Shown here: one piece after another, positions 36,930 to 46,907 of the stretch
Layout of the letters: every line of letters starts with the position of its first letter
Numbering within the stretch: the first letter of the stretch is position 1
Assembly (NCBI GenBank): GCA_018901125.1
Contig: JAHIFE010000185.1
Coordinates: 1 to 52,384 of the forward strand
Length of the DNA stretch: 52,384 nt
Origin: Pseudomonadota bacterium
GTDB taxonomy: Bacteria; Desulfobacterota; Desulfobacteria; Desulfobacterales; RPRI01
Direction: 5' to 3'
Notes under the pieces: generated by a model
Seen by the model: only the letters and a program-made list of their open reading frames with translations
Database searches by the model: none
Told to the model about the DNA's origin: nothing
Program-made: the position numbers and the translations under genes

Positions 36930-38324
36930 TCAAAAATGCTTTTTTTCAAGTCTGGCAACAGATTCTATATGGAAGGTATGCGGAAACATATCAACCGGCT
37001 GTACTTCCATAACATCATAATAATCCTTCAAAACGAAAAGATCTCTTGCAAGGGTTGCCGGGTTGCAGGAAACATAAACGATTCTTTCGGAAGCTATATC
37101 AACAACCTGCTTTACTACATCTTTGTGCATCCCTACTCTTGGCGGATCAATGATAATGACGTCAGGCTTTTTTTCAATCTTTGAAAGGCTGTTTTTAATA
37201 TCTCCGGTTATAAATGTGCAGTTTGATATGCCGTTTATTATACAATTATTTTTGGCATCCGATACGGCGCTTTCAGAAATCTCAATGCCGGTAATTTCAC
37301 TGGCATCTGCTGAAAGAAAAATAGGAATAGTGCCTGTCCCGCTGTATAAATCAATAACTGTTTGTTTGCCGGAAAGCTGAGCAAACTCCTTTACTTTGTT
37401 ATATAAAATTTGCGCTCCTTTTGTGTTTGTCTGAAAAAAAGAATTTGCCGATATTTCGAATTCAAAAGCTCCGAGTTTATCTTTTATATAAGAAGATCCG
37501 GCAAGAATATTCTCGTATTCTCCAACAGCTATGCCAGCTTTGCTTGAAGTAATATTGTTTATTACAGACACTACATCGGAGTATTTTTCAACAAGCAAAT
37601 CGGAAAGAGGCTCAACAATACTTTTCTCTTCCGCAGAAGTAATAATATTAACCATCCATTTGCCATATGCTGCCGAATTCCGCAGCATAAGAAAACGCCA
37701 GAACCCTTCATGGGATCTAAGCCCATATACCGGTATATCGGAATTTTTTATAAAATTCTTTACATCATTTAAAATTAAATTTCCCTTTTCCGGCTGCAAG
37801 AGACATGCTTTTATATCAAGCACTTTATCAAAAGTACCCGGAACATGAAGTCCTAATGCGAAACCGGCGGTTTTTTCTCCCGGTATAAAATTTAAAGGTA
37901 ATACCCATTCTTTGTCTGAACAGGAAAATTCCATCTTGTTTCTGTATCCAAAGATCGATTCTGACGCAATCACAGGATGTACTAAAATATCTTTTAATAA
38001 ACCAATATGCTCCAAAGCTTCTTTAACATGCTGCTGCTTATAATAAAGCTGCCGATCATAATTTAGAAACTGCCACTTGCAGCCTCCGCAATAACCGCTG
38101 TATTCGCAAGGCGGAACAGTTCTGTCTGGAGATGGTTCAATAATTTCTACTGCGGTTGCTTCTGCAAAACTCTTCTTTTTTTTTATTATGCGCGCTTTAA
38201 CCCGGTCTAAAGGAACAGCCTTATCCACAAAAACTGTAAACCCGTCAACTTTGGCTATTGCTTTTCCGCCATAGGCCATGCCGGTAAGTTCAAGATCAAT
38301 AAAATCACCTTTTTTTAATCCCAT
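36930..38324 (-). CDS. RlmD/TrmA-family 23S rRNA (uracil-5)-methyltransferase
   Basis: 464 residues. An N-terminal TRAM domain (FIDLELTGMAYGGKAIAKVD) is followed by an iron-sulfur motif CEYSGYCGGCKW (Cys73, 79 and 82, with a fourth Cys in LDIKACLLQP). The C-terminal Rossmann domain has the SAM site VIDLYSGTGTIPIFLS, IIDPPRVGMHKDVV, and the catalytic Cys in IVYVSCNPATLARDL. It methylates U at C5 in rRNA; RlmD (U1939) is most likely, though tRNA or other RlmC-type targets cannot be excluded. It is followed 80 bases on by an amidohydrolase gene in the opposite reading order. Confidence 0.92.
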   Translation of the reverse strand: MGLKKGDFIDLELTGMAYGGKAIAKVDGFTVFVDKAVPLDRVKARIIKKKKSFAEATAVEIIEPSPDRTVPPCEYSGYCGGCKWQFLNYDRQLYYKQQHVKEALEHIGLLKDILVHPVIASESIFGYRNKMEFSCSDKEWVLPLNFIPGEKTAGFALGLHVPGTFDKVLDIKACLLQPEKGNLILNDVKNFIKNSDIPVYGLRSHEGFWRFLMLRNSAAYGKWMVNIITSAEEKSIVEPLSDLLVEKYSDVVSVINNITSSKAGIAVGEYENILAGSSYIKDKLGAFEFEISANSFFQTNTKGAQILYNKVKEFAQLSGKQTVIDLYSGTGTIPIFLSADASEITGIEISESAVSDAKNNCIINGISNCTFITGDIKNSLSKIEKKPDVIIIDPPRVGMHKDVVKQVVDIASERIVYVSCNPATLARDLFVLKDYYDVMEVQPVDMFPHTFHIESVARLEKKHF

Positions 38325-38405
38325 GTATTGTCAACCTCTGATAAAATTTGCTCCAGGCAATAAAGCCCGGTATGAATATATAACACCTCAAATATTCTGC
38401 TCAAT

Positions 38406-39599
38406 CTATCCGGGCAAATTTGTTAAAATACCATTAATACAAATTGCCTTGATACTGCTTATAGAACCTGGAAACTCTGAAGGATCACCCTTCACCGCTA
38501 TAAAAGTAGCTGGCTTTGCTTTAGCGATGAGACCAAATTCTTCTATGCCAAGTAATGTTGCACCGTTAAAAGTTGCGCATTTCACAGCTTCTGCTAATGA
38601 ATACCCCGCCATTATCAATAAACCAAGCTCTTCTATTACTGCCGAACCATGGTGAACGCCGGTACTTCCTGCATCTGTGCCAAGTGCAATTGTAATTCCA
38701 AATTTTCTTGCCATTGAAATCTGTTTGAGCTGATGCTCAAGATTCATGCGGGTAACATCATACTCAATGCTTTTCTTTTCCATATGTTCAGAATATGCTT
38801 TCATGGTGCAAGCGGTCGGAACCCATGTAATATTTTTTTCAGCCATTAATCTCAGGTTCTCATCTCCCATGAAAAAACCATGCTCTATTGAATGGCAGCC
38901 GGAAACCAGAGCAAACTCAACCGGTTTTTTCCCGTTTGCATGCACCATAACCTTAAGACCGAGTCTTTCGGCAATTTTTACTGCATCCGACAGCTCTTTG
39001 ATGCTAAATTGAGGATTGGTTTCTTTGCCGAATTCTTTAAGGCTGTTTAAACCCGAATTTACTATCTTAATATGATCTGTTTTATCCGAACAGTTTTTTA
39101 TTTCTTCTGCAAGAGAGCAATATTTTTCCGGCAGCCTTCCAATCAAGCCTCCATATCTTCCTGCCTTGTGCCATGCTTTTCCTGCAACTTTAATCTTAAC
39201 CGGAGAGTTTATAATGTCATGACATTCATTTAAGTATCGCAATGCATGAGCGTATTTATCACCACCGTCTCTTACAGCTAAAACACCATGAGACAAATGT
39301 TGGGCAATATGATTTGAAATGATGACTTTTGCATCAGCAAAGTTTATATCAAGCTGATTTTTTCTGACTATCGAATCATTAGTTCCTGACATGCAAAGAT
39401 GGACATGGCTGTCAACCAATGGTGGAAGAATAGTGCATGAAGACAAATCTGCTGCTGCTTTTATTGAGGGATCTTTAAATCCTGATTCATTTATGGAAAC
39501 AATATTTTCCTTTTCAATGCCAAGCCTTACATTTTTTAAAACAGGACCGCCGCTTCCATCTATTAGCCAACCTGCATCTATAAATTTTATATCAGACAT
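38406..39599 (-). CDS. Amidohydrolase-family metalloenzyme (imidazolonepropionase-like)
   Basis: About 397 residues from the ATG at 39599, preceded by AGGGGCG; the frame extends 25 codons upstream without conservation. Metal ligands are visible: HVH in PPLVDSHVHLCMSG, His in VMVHANGKKPVEFAL, His in GCHSIEHGFFMGD and Asp in IALGTDAGSTGVHHG. The C-terminal GLIAKAKPATFIAVKGDP closes the beta sandwich. The substrate is unknown; relatives include prolidases and imidazolonepropionase-like proteins. The start overlaps the cinA end by 8 bases, so the two are coupled. Confidence 0.85.
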   Translation of the reverse strand: MSDIKFIDAGWLIDGSGGPVLKNVRLGIEKENIVSINESGFKDPSIKAAADLSSCTILPPLVDSHVHLCMSGTNDSIVRKNQLDINFADAKVIISNHIAQHLSHGVLAVRDGGDKYAHALRYLNECHDIINSPVKIKVAGKAWHKAGRYGGLIGRLPEKYCSLAEEIKNCSDKTDHIKIVNSGLNSLKEFGKETNPQFSIKELSDAVKIAERLGLKVMVHANGKKPVEFALVSGCHSIEHGFFMGDENLRLMAEKNITWVPTACTMKAYSEHMEKKSIEYDVTRMNLEHQLKQISMARKFGITIALGTDAGSTGVHHGSAVIEELGLLIMAGYSLAEAVKCATFNGATLLGIEEFGLIAKAKPATFIAVKGDPSEFPGSISSIKAICINGILTNLPG

Positions 39600-40872
39600 A
39601 CGCCCCTGATGACGGACCTTGATTGTGTGAAACAACAAGCTCTTTTCTGATAAGATCAAGCGCAGTATAGGCAAATATCTTTTTATTCATCATGCGGTTA
39701 CGGAAATTAAAATTAAAAGTAAAACCCTTAACATCATCGGGAGTCGCAAGACCCATGCAAACGGTTCCTACCGGCTTATTCTCGGTGCCTCCCGAAGGTC
39801 CGGCAATTCCGCTGGTTGAAAGGCCATACGTTGAACCTGCAAGTTTTCTTGCACCAACAGCCATTTGCTTTGCCGTTTCTTCGTGCACGGCTCCATACTG
39901 ATCTATTGTCGCCTTTTCCACTCCCAGCACTTTTATTTTGGAATCGTTAGAATATGTAACACCGGAAAAACGGAAATAGTCCGAACTGCCGGAAACATTA
40001 GTAAGCATATCCGAAATCAAACCGCCCGTGCAGCTTTCGGCAACAGCGATTGTGGCATTATTGATTTTCAGAAGATTTCCTACCACAACTTCCATTGATT
40101 CGCCCTGAGGTGAAAGCACTTTATTGCCGAATATGTTTAAAACCTTTGCGCAAGCTTCATCAAGAAGTTTAATAGTCTCATTCTCATCTTTTCCCCTTGC
40201 ATATAATTTCACATGAATCTCGGGAAAGGTCGCCCTTAAGCCAAATTTTATACCTGGAAATTCTTCGATAAATGGTAACAGATTTTCGTTTACTGCTGCT
40301 TCTGTTAGACCGAAGGTGGATATATTTTTAATAATACTGTATTCTCTTATTCCTTCCTGCAGCTTATTGATTCTTGGAATTACCGTTTCGGAAAGCATCT
40401 TTTTCATTTCATACGGAACACCCGGAAGAAAGAAAAACAGGCATTTTCCTGTTTTCATTGCAAAACCGGGAGCTGATCCCACCGGGTTATCCAGGCATTC
40501 GGAACCTTTTGGAAGCATAGCCTGTTTTTTGTTTAATGCATTCATAAGACGCTTTCTTTTTTCAAAGAAATTTTCCACTGTTTTTAAGGCAGCTTCATCA
40601 AGACACATATCCACCCCGGCTGCAATTGCCGCAGCTTCGGCAGTTATATCGTCTGTTGTTGGTCCAAGCCCACCTGTAACAACGGCAAAATCCGAACGTG
40701 CCCCGATCTCCTTTATTATCGAAGAAATGGCGACAAGATCATCTCCTACGGTACTATGCCTTACAACTTCAAGACCCGCATCCTCAAGCGCCTGAGCGAT
40801 GTAAGCCGAATTGCTGTCAATCAATGCTCCTGAGCGAACCTCGTCACCCGTTGAAAGAATCTCCGCTATCAT
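39592..40872 (-). CDS. cinA: CinA: ADP-ribose pyrophosphatase/nicotinamide-nucleotide amidase
   Basis: About 426 residues from the ATG at 40872; a TTG two codons earlier is possible. The N-terminal COG1058 molybdopterin-binding-like domain (AEILSTGDEVRSGALIDSNS and VVTGGLGPTTDDITAEA) is followed by the C-terminal PncC deamidase domain (IAVAESCTGGLISDMLTNVS, then YSNDSKIKVLGV and GIAGPSGGTENKPVGTVCM). It salvages nicotinamide mononucleotide in the pyridine-nucleotide cycle. Full-length two-domain form. An AAGGA site precedes the start. Confidence 0.94.
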   Translation of the reverse strand: MIAEILSTGDEVRSGALIDSNSAYIAQALEDAGLEVVRHSTVGDDLVAISSIIKEIGARSDFAVVTGGLGPTTDDITAEAAAIAAGVDMCLDEAALKTVENFFEKRKRLMNALNKKQAMLPKGSECLDNPVGSAPGFAMKTGKCLFFFLPGVPYEMKKMLSETVIPRINKLQEGIREYSIIKNISTFGLTEAAVNENLLPFIEEFPGIKFGLRATFPEIHVKLYARGKDENETIKLLDEACAKVLNIFGNKVLSPQGESMEVVVGNLLKINNATIAVAESCTGGLISDMLTNVSGSSDYFRFSGVTYSNDSKIKVLGVEKATIDQYGAVHEETAKQMAVGARKLAGSTYGLSTSGIAGPSGGTENKPVGTVCMGLATPDDVKGFTFNFNFRNRMMNKKIFAYTALDLIRKELVVSHNQGPSSGAYV

Positions 40873-40989
40873 ATCCAAATCATTCCTTTAACTATCAGAT
40901 ATTAAAAACTATTATTTGTTACATAAAACAAATTGAAATATTTTTCCCAAAGATTAATATATCAAATCATATTCGGCAAGTTATAAATC

Positions 40990-43900
40990 TTAATCATGAA
41001 GATGTTCTTTCAGGCAGGTGCTACGGTAACTGATTTCTACAATGGGAATTTCCCATTGGCTGCAACGTACATTTGCTTTATATTCCGGTTGCACATCTGC
41101 GGCCTTCCGGGTTACCAAGCCAAGTACAGTAATCTTTTCAATGGTATGTACTTTATCCCGCCAGTCTTTTGCAGCATCTTTTGAAAGCTGTGCGACCGCA
41201 ACTCCGTCAAAAGAGAAAAGCCTCAGATTGCCGGAAGCTTCTTTTAAATGCAGTTTTTCACCGCAGCAAAGCTTTTTAAGACTATCGTGAATTTTCGCCT
41301 TCTCCGGAAACTTCCCGGCAAAGTCAAGAAAAAGATGCTTCATTCCAAGAATGGCAGTATGGCAAAATTGATATAGCTCACATTCATCGGCAGAAACGGT
41401 AATCTTCCTTTCGACAAGACAATCTGCCCATATCATCGGCGCATGGGGGTTTTTGGTATCTGCACATTTAAACAGGGTTAAGGTATCTTTTGCCCGTGTC
41501 ATAGCCACATAATACAGCCTGCGCTCTTCCTCAACTTCCATCTGATTCTGATATGATCGCCAACCGCCGTCAAGCACAAACACATGCGAAAATTCCAGCC
41601 CTTTTCCGCCATGCACCGTGCTCAGATACACGCCATGCCCGAAACGCTGCTCTCTTTTCTGATCGGCAAGTGATTCATATATGAAAGCTATCACAGCCTG
41701 GACAAATACTTCCGAATCCCCTGTTTCCTCTTTCCATGCTTCAAGAAGACGCAGGATCTCTTTGCCCCAGTGATTCAGCAAAGAACCGGTTTGTATCTTA
41801 TATAAATCAATCAGAGTTGACGCTTTTCTAAGCTCATTATTTATTTGCGCAAGAGTTGCCAGAAAATTTACTACTTCTCTGATCCTTGAAATTGGAAATG
41901 ATGATTCGCGATCAAGAGCATAACTGAAAGCGATTTCGTTTTTTTCAAGCGCTGTGCGAACCATGGACAATTGAGGAAAATTTAATCCGTTTCTTGCAAA
42001 TACGGCTATATGAGCCTCATCAGTTTCAGGTGATATCTTTTTAAGCCGCTTTATCTCGCTCACAACAGCAGCCGCCTGCTCCGCGCTGTTTTTTATTGAA
42101 AATATCTGAATATATCCTCTGGAAACCGGATCTTTTACTTCCCAAATTCCTCCGGGAGGGTTGTCTTTTCGCAGTACGTCAATGCGAATGGGATGTTCGG
42201 TTTTCATCCTGACTCTGTTATGGCAGATAAGAGAATTTGCGGCATTTATTATATTTTTAGTGCTTCGGTAATTATCAACAAGATGATAAATCCTGGCATT
42301 ATAATCTTTTTGGAATCGGCGGATAAACTCGACATTTGCCTTTCTAAACCCGTAAATACTTTGATCATCATCACCCACCGCAAGAATGCTTAATTTTCTG
42401 TCGGGATCTTTAAGCGTCCGGCCTGCAAGTACTGAAATAAGATGATATTGCTGCTGATCTATATCCTGGTATTCATCCACAAGAATATGCCGATACCCGC
42501 CCATCAAGCGATCACGAATATTATCAGGCTCGATCCCATGCAATTCCTTATGGCCGCTTAAAAGGTCAATGGCCTCAAGGATAATATCCTCAAATGCCTT
42601 TGTGAGCGATTCTTTCTCTTTAGAAATTGCACCATCGTTTTGTGCAAATGATCGTCCGGCGATTCGCATGGCAAGAGCATGATAGGTTAAGACAGTAACA
42701 TCGCGCGCTTCATTTCCGATCAAATCCCAGAGGTGTTTTCGAATTGAAAGAGCTGCGCTGTGATTAAAGCAAAGCGCAAGAATACTTCCCGGCGGAACTC
42801 TCTCAACCCTTAGCAGATAGGCGCATCTGTGAATGACCACCGTGGTTTTTCCCGATCCGGGTCCTGCAAGAATTAAAATATTATCTTCGGGTGAGCTGCA
42901 TACAATCGATTCCTGTATCGGATTTTTAAGTGACTCCACAATACGCCCGTAAGACGCAGCACTGGTGGCCCGTTCAATTTCTTTATGATTATCAGGGAAA
43001 AACCGTTTGATAAAACCTTTTCTGTCCATAGTAAAATATGCTGTTACCAAAGCCAGAGCCTGCCTGATTTTTTCCATGCCCAGGCGCGCGTATTCATTCA
43101 TCACATGTACCTGGAATATTTTCTGCTCGTAATGCTGTTCCAGCGGCTCATAATCGCCCTTGCCGTATCTTCGCAAACGCGATTCGGGAAGCAACCGGAT
43201 AGTAAGGGCTTGCCGGAACACCGAAAGTCCTTTTTGCAGAATAATCACTTTTTGTTCATGCAGAAAAAGCAGCCCCCTTTCGATAGCAGCCAGCATCTTT
43301 TTATCTTCCACAACAATTGTCAGATCACGACGGATGGCTTCTGCCATATCATCGCTGGAAAATTCAACAAGTATTTCCGCCTGGCTCTTTCTGTCCTCCG
43401 GAATGCGATCATAAATGGCTTTTAACAGAATATAGGCAAGATTACGACGGCGGCTGTCTATTTCGCTGATTTCAAGCCAGCTTCTTTGAAGTTTCACGCG
43501 ATATTGATCCTGATAGGCATGTCTGAACTGAATACTTCCCTGCCGCTCGGCAAATCCGGTACCGTCTCTTGCAATACTGGTAAGAAGCGTTCGGAGCAGT
43601 TCAGGATTTGTGTCCGCATATCCTTCATTAATCAGACGCTGGTTAAGTTTTCGAATATCAAGAGAAACCCATTCGCCGGTTGTTTCCATCGGATGTTCTT
43701 CTCTTAAAATTCGAATCATCGCCTGATCAATTTCACATACCGTATCTAAAATATGGCGCGCATTGTTTTTCCCTTTTGGCCGGATATATGCAGACATCAA
43801 AATTCCGCTTTGAATGATTCCCTGCTCGGCCATCTGGTGTAAAATATGAATTATTCTTCTGGTATCGGAAATAATATCATGGGTAATTCCTTCAATGCCT

Positions 43901-46278
43901 CCAAGGTATTCGGCAATCTGATCCGCGCTCATGCCGTCATCCGGGTCTGCATTCATAAGGCAGCGGATCACAGATTTCCAGACCAGGCGGTTTTGAACAG
44001 ATAAATTGAGTTTGTCAAGTTGCGGCCCGATTTCCTCCATGGTTTTGAATTTCGGCTTTCCCTGAAAAATACTGGTTCTGTTTTCGTTTCTTAAGAGATA
44101 ACCGGCCCTCTCCAGCCATGCAACTGCGGTGATTACTTTAGTACCGGCCCCGTAATCATTTCCTGTAAAACTTGTTTCCACATCTTCCTGGCGGAGAAGT
44201 TCACCGGTTGTAATGATGATTTCCTGATTTTCATTGCGCTTAGCCGCACGAAGACCCCTTAAAATCTGGACGATGTCCCGGCGATGCAGCTTGGACAAAG
44301 CCCCGAGTTTAAACTGGGTTTCAATATCGGATTCATCATAAAGCAATACGCAATCCGCATCCTGCGTATCACGTCCGGCACGGCCTGCTTCCTGGAGATA
44401 GTTTTCAAGAGAACCCGGAATATCCGCATGAATCACCAGGCGCACATCATTTTTGTCGATTCCCATTCCAAAGGCGTTAGTAGCACAGATAACCGGCACA
44501 TCCCCGTTTAAAAAAGCCTCCTGGATATACCGCTTTTCAGGCGCTTTCAATCCGGCATGAAACGCCTCGGCCCTCCATCCCTGCTGCACCAGAAAATCCC
44601 TTACTTCTTCCGTTTTGTTTTGTGTGGCACAATAGATAACCGCACTGCCTTTTGCAGGCTTTCCGATCCGTTCTTCAAGAAGTGCGTGAACCCTGGCATA
44701 TTTTTCATGGCTGCTAACAGTCTGAACCTCAAAGCGCAGGTTTTCCCTTTCAATTCCTCCTTGAAAGACCGCAAGATCCTGCCCGAGCTGATCCTTAAAA
44801 TGAGCTAGTATTTCTTCAATAACTTCCGTTTTTGCCGTTGCCGTGTAGCATGCAACAGGTGGTATGGAAGAAGACTGTTCTTTCGAAAATTCACGGATAA
44901 ACCTTGCTGCATACAGATAATCAGGGCGGAAATCATGGCCCCATTTGGAGATACAATGCGCTTCATCAAACACCCAGCAGCCGATTTCTCTTGACTTAAG
45001 CGCTTGCTTTACCGAACGGTTCCGAAGCTGCTCAGGCGATATATACAATATGCCGATATCACCAAGGCGCACCTGTTCAAGGATTGAGCCACGCTCAGGC
45101 ATTGTCAGCATTCCGTTGATTGCTTCCACATCATTGGTATTAAGCGTTCTTTTAAGACTGTCTACCTGGTCTTTCATGAGCGCCTGTAAAGGAGAAATCA
45201 CCACGGTAAGAAGGCCTCTTCTGTGAAACCTCACAAAGCCCGGCAATTGGTAGCAGATTGATTTACCAAAACCTGTGGGCAAAATTCCCAAAAGCGGCTT
45301 ATCTTTCATGCCTTCTGCTGCAATCTCATACTGAAGGGGTGAGCCGGACGGAAGCATCCTGAAATCATCGTAGCCGAAATATTTTTTCAGTTGTGCTCTG
45401 GGATTGTGGTTTATCAAACAATATTGGCAAGTATCATCATCGCATGCATCATCGCGCAGTTTTTTAAGAATAGGCGACAAACCATTAAACCGGTGTCTCA
45501 CCCAGGATGGTATTACAGAATTTCCTCCGGCAACCCTAAGCCATGCAAGACAATAAGCAAGCACAGGCCGATCACCGGGATTTGCCAAAAATGCCGGAAT
45601 AATTTTTTCAAGCTGGTTGGGGCACACTTCAGAAGTTGTTTTCTTTTGAAAAACTGCAAATGCTTCTTGCTCAGTTATAAGATTTGAAGCGCCCAAACAG
45701 CGAAATACTTCAGCAAGGGCTTCTCCCCTTAAAGTATTATTTGCCGTATGTGCTTTGTTAAAACAAAACCTGTAAAAAGAAAGTATTTCGGGCTCGTTTT
45801 CAAAAAGCTTCGAAAAACTTTCCCATTGATCCAAAAACACCGAGCCTGCCAGGCGGGCATCATAAACCGGATTGTTTAAACAATCCGAGACAAGCTTGTA
45901 GTCTTTAACAAGCCGGTGATATGGATTTTCCGGAAAGGCAAGCGGCGAAAGATAAAGGGTGTCTACAATCGGAAGATCAGTAAAGCCAAGATCCGAAGTA
46001 AAGCTTTTAACAACAGGCAGGTCGTGGGCAAGTATATTGTGCCCAAGCAAAAATTTGGCACCGTAACAAAATCTATCCAGATCTTTTATGGCCGTCTCAA
46101 TTTTAAAGTTTCCTTTACGCTCAAATGTCTGATCCCCAAAAACAGCGCCTATATGAAAGATCCTGTTTTGCCCCGCAATCTCAAGATCAATCAGGACACA
46201 TTCTTTAAGAAACTCTTTTGCCGCAGCCTCTCCATCCCACTTTGAAACAGCCCGGCTATTGTCAATGTCTACTGCCAT
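40990..46278 (-). CDS. Giant fusion: DEDD exonuclease-like, RecQ helicase and UvrD-type helicase
   Basis: 1762 residues. Residues 25-190 resemble a DEDDh exonuclease (LIDLEIAG with Asp31 and Glu33, LLGHNILAHD, VYDARLAG). Residues about 310-650 are a RecQ helicase: TGFGKS (Lys339), DEAH (438-441), and ATNAFGMGIDKNDVRLVIH with QEAGRAGRD. After a middle region with zinc-like and winged-helix segments, an SF1 UvrD helicase starts near 1110: AGPGSGKTT (Lys1144), LVDEYQDID, AVGDDDQSIYGF, NYRSTKNI, TVHGGKGLE and YVAMTRAKD. All motor motifs look intact. Probably repair or defence DNA processing; role inferred. The gene is monocistronic. Confidence 0.9.
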   Translation of the reverse strand: MAVDIDNSRAVSKWDGEAAAKEFLKECVLIDLEIAGQNRIFHIGAVFGDQTFERKGNFKIETAIKDLDRFCYGAKFLLGHNILAHDLPVVKSFTSDLGFTDLPIVDTLYLSPLAFPENPYHRLVKDYKLVSDCLNNPVYDARLAGSVFLDQWESFSKLFENEPEILSFYRFCFNKAHTANNTLRGEALAEVFRCLGASNLITEQEAFAVFQKKTTSEVCPNQLEKIIPAFLANPGDRPVLAYCLAWLRVAGGNSVIPSWVRHRFNGLSPILKKLRDDACDDDTCQYCLINHNPRAQLKKYFGYDDFRMLPSGSPLQYEIAAEGMKDKPLLGILPTGFGKSICYQLPGFVRFHRRGLLTVVISPLQALMKDQVDSLKRTLNTNDVEAINGMLTMPERGSILEQVRLGDIGILYISPEQLRNRSVKQALKSREIGCWVFDEAHCISKWGHDFRPDYLYAARFIREFSKEQSSSIPPVACYTATAKTEVIEEILAHFKDQLGQDLAVFQGGIERENLRFEVQTVSSHEKYARVHALLEERIGKPAKGSAVIYCATQNKTEEVRDFLVQQGWRAEAFHAGLKAPEKRYIQEAFLNGDVPVICATNAFGMGIDKNDVRLVIHADIPGSLENYLQEAGRAGRDTQDADCVLLYDESDIETQFKLGALSKLHRRDIVQILRGLRAAKRNENQEIIITTGELLRQEDVETSFTGNDYGAGTKVITAVAWLERAGYLLRNENRTSIFQGKPKFKTMEEIGPQLDKLNLSVQNRLVWKSVIRCLMNADPDDGMSADQIAEYLGGIEGITHDIISDTRRIIHILHQMAEQGIIQSGILMSAYIRPKGKNNARHILDTVCEIDQAMIRILREEHPMETTGEWVSLDIRKLNQRLINEGYADTNPELLRTLLTSIARDGTGFAERQGSIQFRHAYQDQYRVKLQRSWLEISEIDSRRRNLAYILLKAIYDRIPEDRKSQAEILVEFSSDDMAEAIRRDLTIVVEDKKMLAAIERGLLFLHEQKVIILQKGLSVFRQALTIRLLPESRLRRYGKGDYEPLEQHYEQKIFQVHVMNEYARLGMEKIRQALALVTAYFTMDRKGFIKRFFPDNHKEIERATSAASYGRIVESLKNPIQESIVCSSPEDNILILAGPGSGKTTVVIHRCAYLLRVERVPPGSILALCFNHSAALSIRKHLWDLIGNEARDVTVLTYHALAMRIAGRSFAQNDGAISKEKESLTKAFEDIILEAIDLLSGHKELHGIEPDNIRDRLMGGYRHILVDEYQDIDQQQYHLISVLAGRTLKDPDRKLSILAVGDDDQSIYGFRKANVEFIRRFQKDYNARIYHLVDNYRSTKNIINAANSLICHNRVRMKTEHPIRIDVLRKDNPPGGIWEVKDPVSRGYIQIFSIKNSAEQAAAVVSEIKRLKKISPETDEAHIAVFARNGLNFPQLSMVRTALEKNEIAFSYALDRESSFPISRIREVVNFLATLAQINNELRKASTLIDLYKIQTGSLLNHWGKEILRLLEAWKEETGDSEVFVQAVIAFIYESLADQKREQRFGHGVYLSTVHGGKGLEFSHVFVLDGGWRSYQNQMEVEEERRLYYVAMTRAKDTLTLFKCADTKNPHAPMIWADCLVERKITVSADECELYQFCHTAILGMKHLFLDFAGKFPEKAKIHDSLKKLCCGEKLHLKEASGNLRLFSFDGVAVAQLSKDAAKDWRDKVHTIEKITVLGLVTRKAADVQPEYKANVRCSQWEIPIVEISYRSTCLKEHLHD

Positions 46279-46335
46279 ATTGATTATGCTTTTATATGCA
46301 TTGATTATTATTTAGCATTACTGATGTATCAATCT

Positions 46336-46597
46336 TTACAGATTATGGCTCAGTATTTTTAATATGTCCTCAGCCTCATTATCTTTAAGCGTTTCTATTA
46401 CTTTTCTTTGATGTTTATGCGAAATACTCTTAAATAGTTTAACCAACTTCGGCCCGTCCATACTATGGATACACAATCTCAATACTTCTAAACCGGCTTC
46501 AATATCCTTTACCAATGATCATGAGTTTGGGTAAAATACCTGCATCATCCAAACGTCTTAATACCTCAATGCAAATATTATATTGCCTCTTGTCCAC
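46336..46597 (-). pseudogene. Nucleotidyltransferase-fold gene with internal deletion
   Basis: A GTG start at 46597 gives MDKRQYNICIEVLRRLDDAG-type sequence (ILPKLMIIG follows), then a stop. In another frame the DNA continues as DIEAGLEVLRLCIHSMDGPK and HQRKVIETLKDNEAEDILKI to a TAA at 46336-46338. The two pieces look like the first 29 and last 55 residues of a GSU2403-type nucleotidyltransferase-fold protein, usually encoded just after a small protein like the one at 46578. The middle, including the catalytic GS...D.D region, is gone. Family identity is from memory of the neighbourhood pattern and is moderate. Confidence 0.55.
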
Positions 46598-46895
46598 GCA
46601 ATGCACCCCTTAAAAATTTTATCTGCTTTTTAAGCTGAGACAGAAGCTTTCTATATTTTGCGCGAAGCTCTTTTGCTCTCGCATATTCTTCAATAAGGGC
46701 TTCAGACACATTTTTCCCTTTATATATGAACTTAACTTTTCCATTTTCACGCATCACAATATAATAATATTCATGTTCTTTGATTTTCTTTTTTATTAAA
46801 CTGCCGACAGGCATTTTTTTTAATTCTTCCTCATATTTCACCTGCATTCTGATGGAATTTTCTAATTCTTCTTTTAATACACCTTTTATTGCCAT
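46578..46895 (-). CDS. Small helical/beta protein, putative partner of a nucleotidyltransferase
   Basis: Start at 46895 is supported by GGAG six bases upstream; an ATG at 46913 lies inside a 9-bp operator half-site and lacks a ribosome site, but its extra residues may also be native. Layout: an N-terminal helix (VLKEELENSIRMQVKYEEEL), a central beta segment (GSLIKKKIKEHEYYYIVMRE followed by NGKVKFIYKG) and a C-terminal coiled-coil helix (IEEYARAKELRAKYRKLLSQ). Lys/Glu-rich. Such genes commonly sit before nucleotidyltransferase-fold genes, as here, where the partner is degraded. Function unknown; an antitoxin-like or accessory role is inferred from the promoter array. Confidence 0.65.
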   Translation of the reverse strand: MAIKGVLKEELENSIRMQVKYEEELKKMPVGSLIKKKIKEHEYYYIVMRENGKVKFIYKGKNVSEALIEEYARAKELRAKYRKLLSQLKKQIKFLRGALRGQEAI

Positions 46896-46907
46896 ATCAA
46901 TCTCCGT

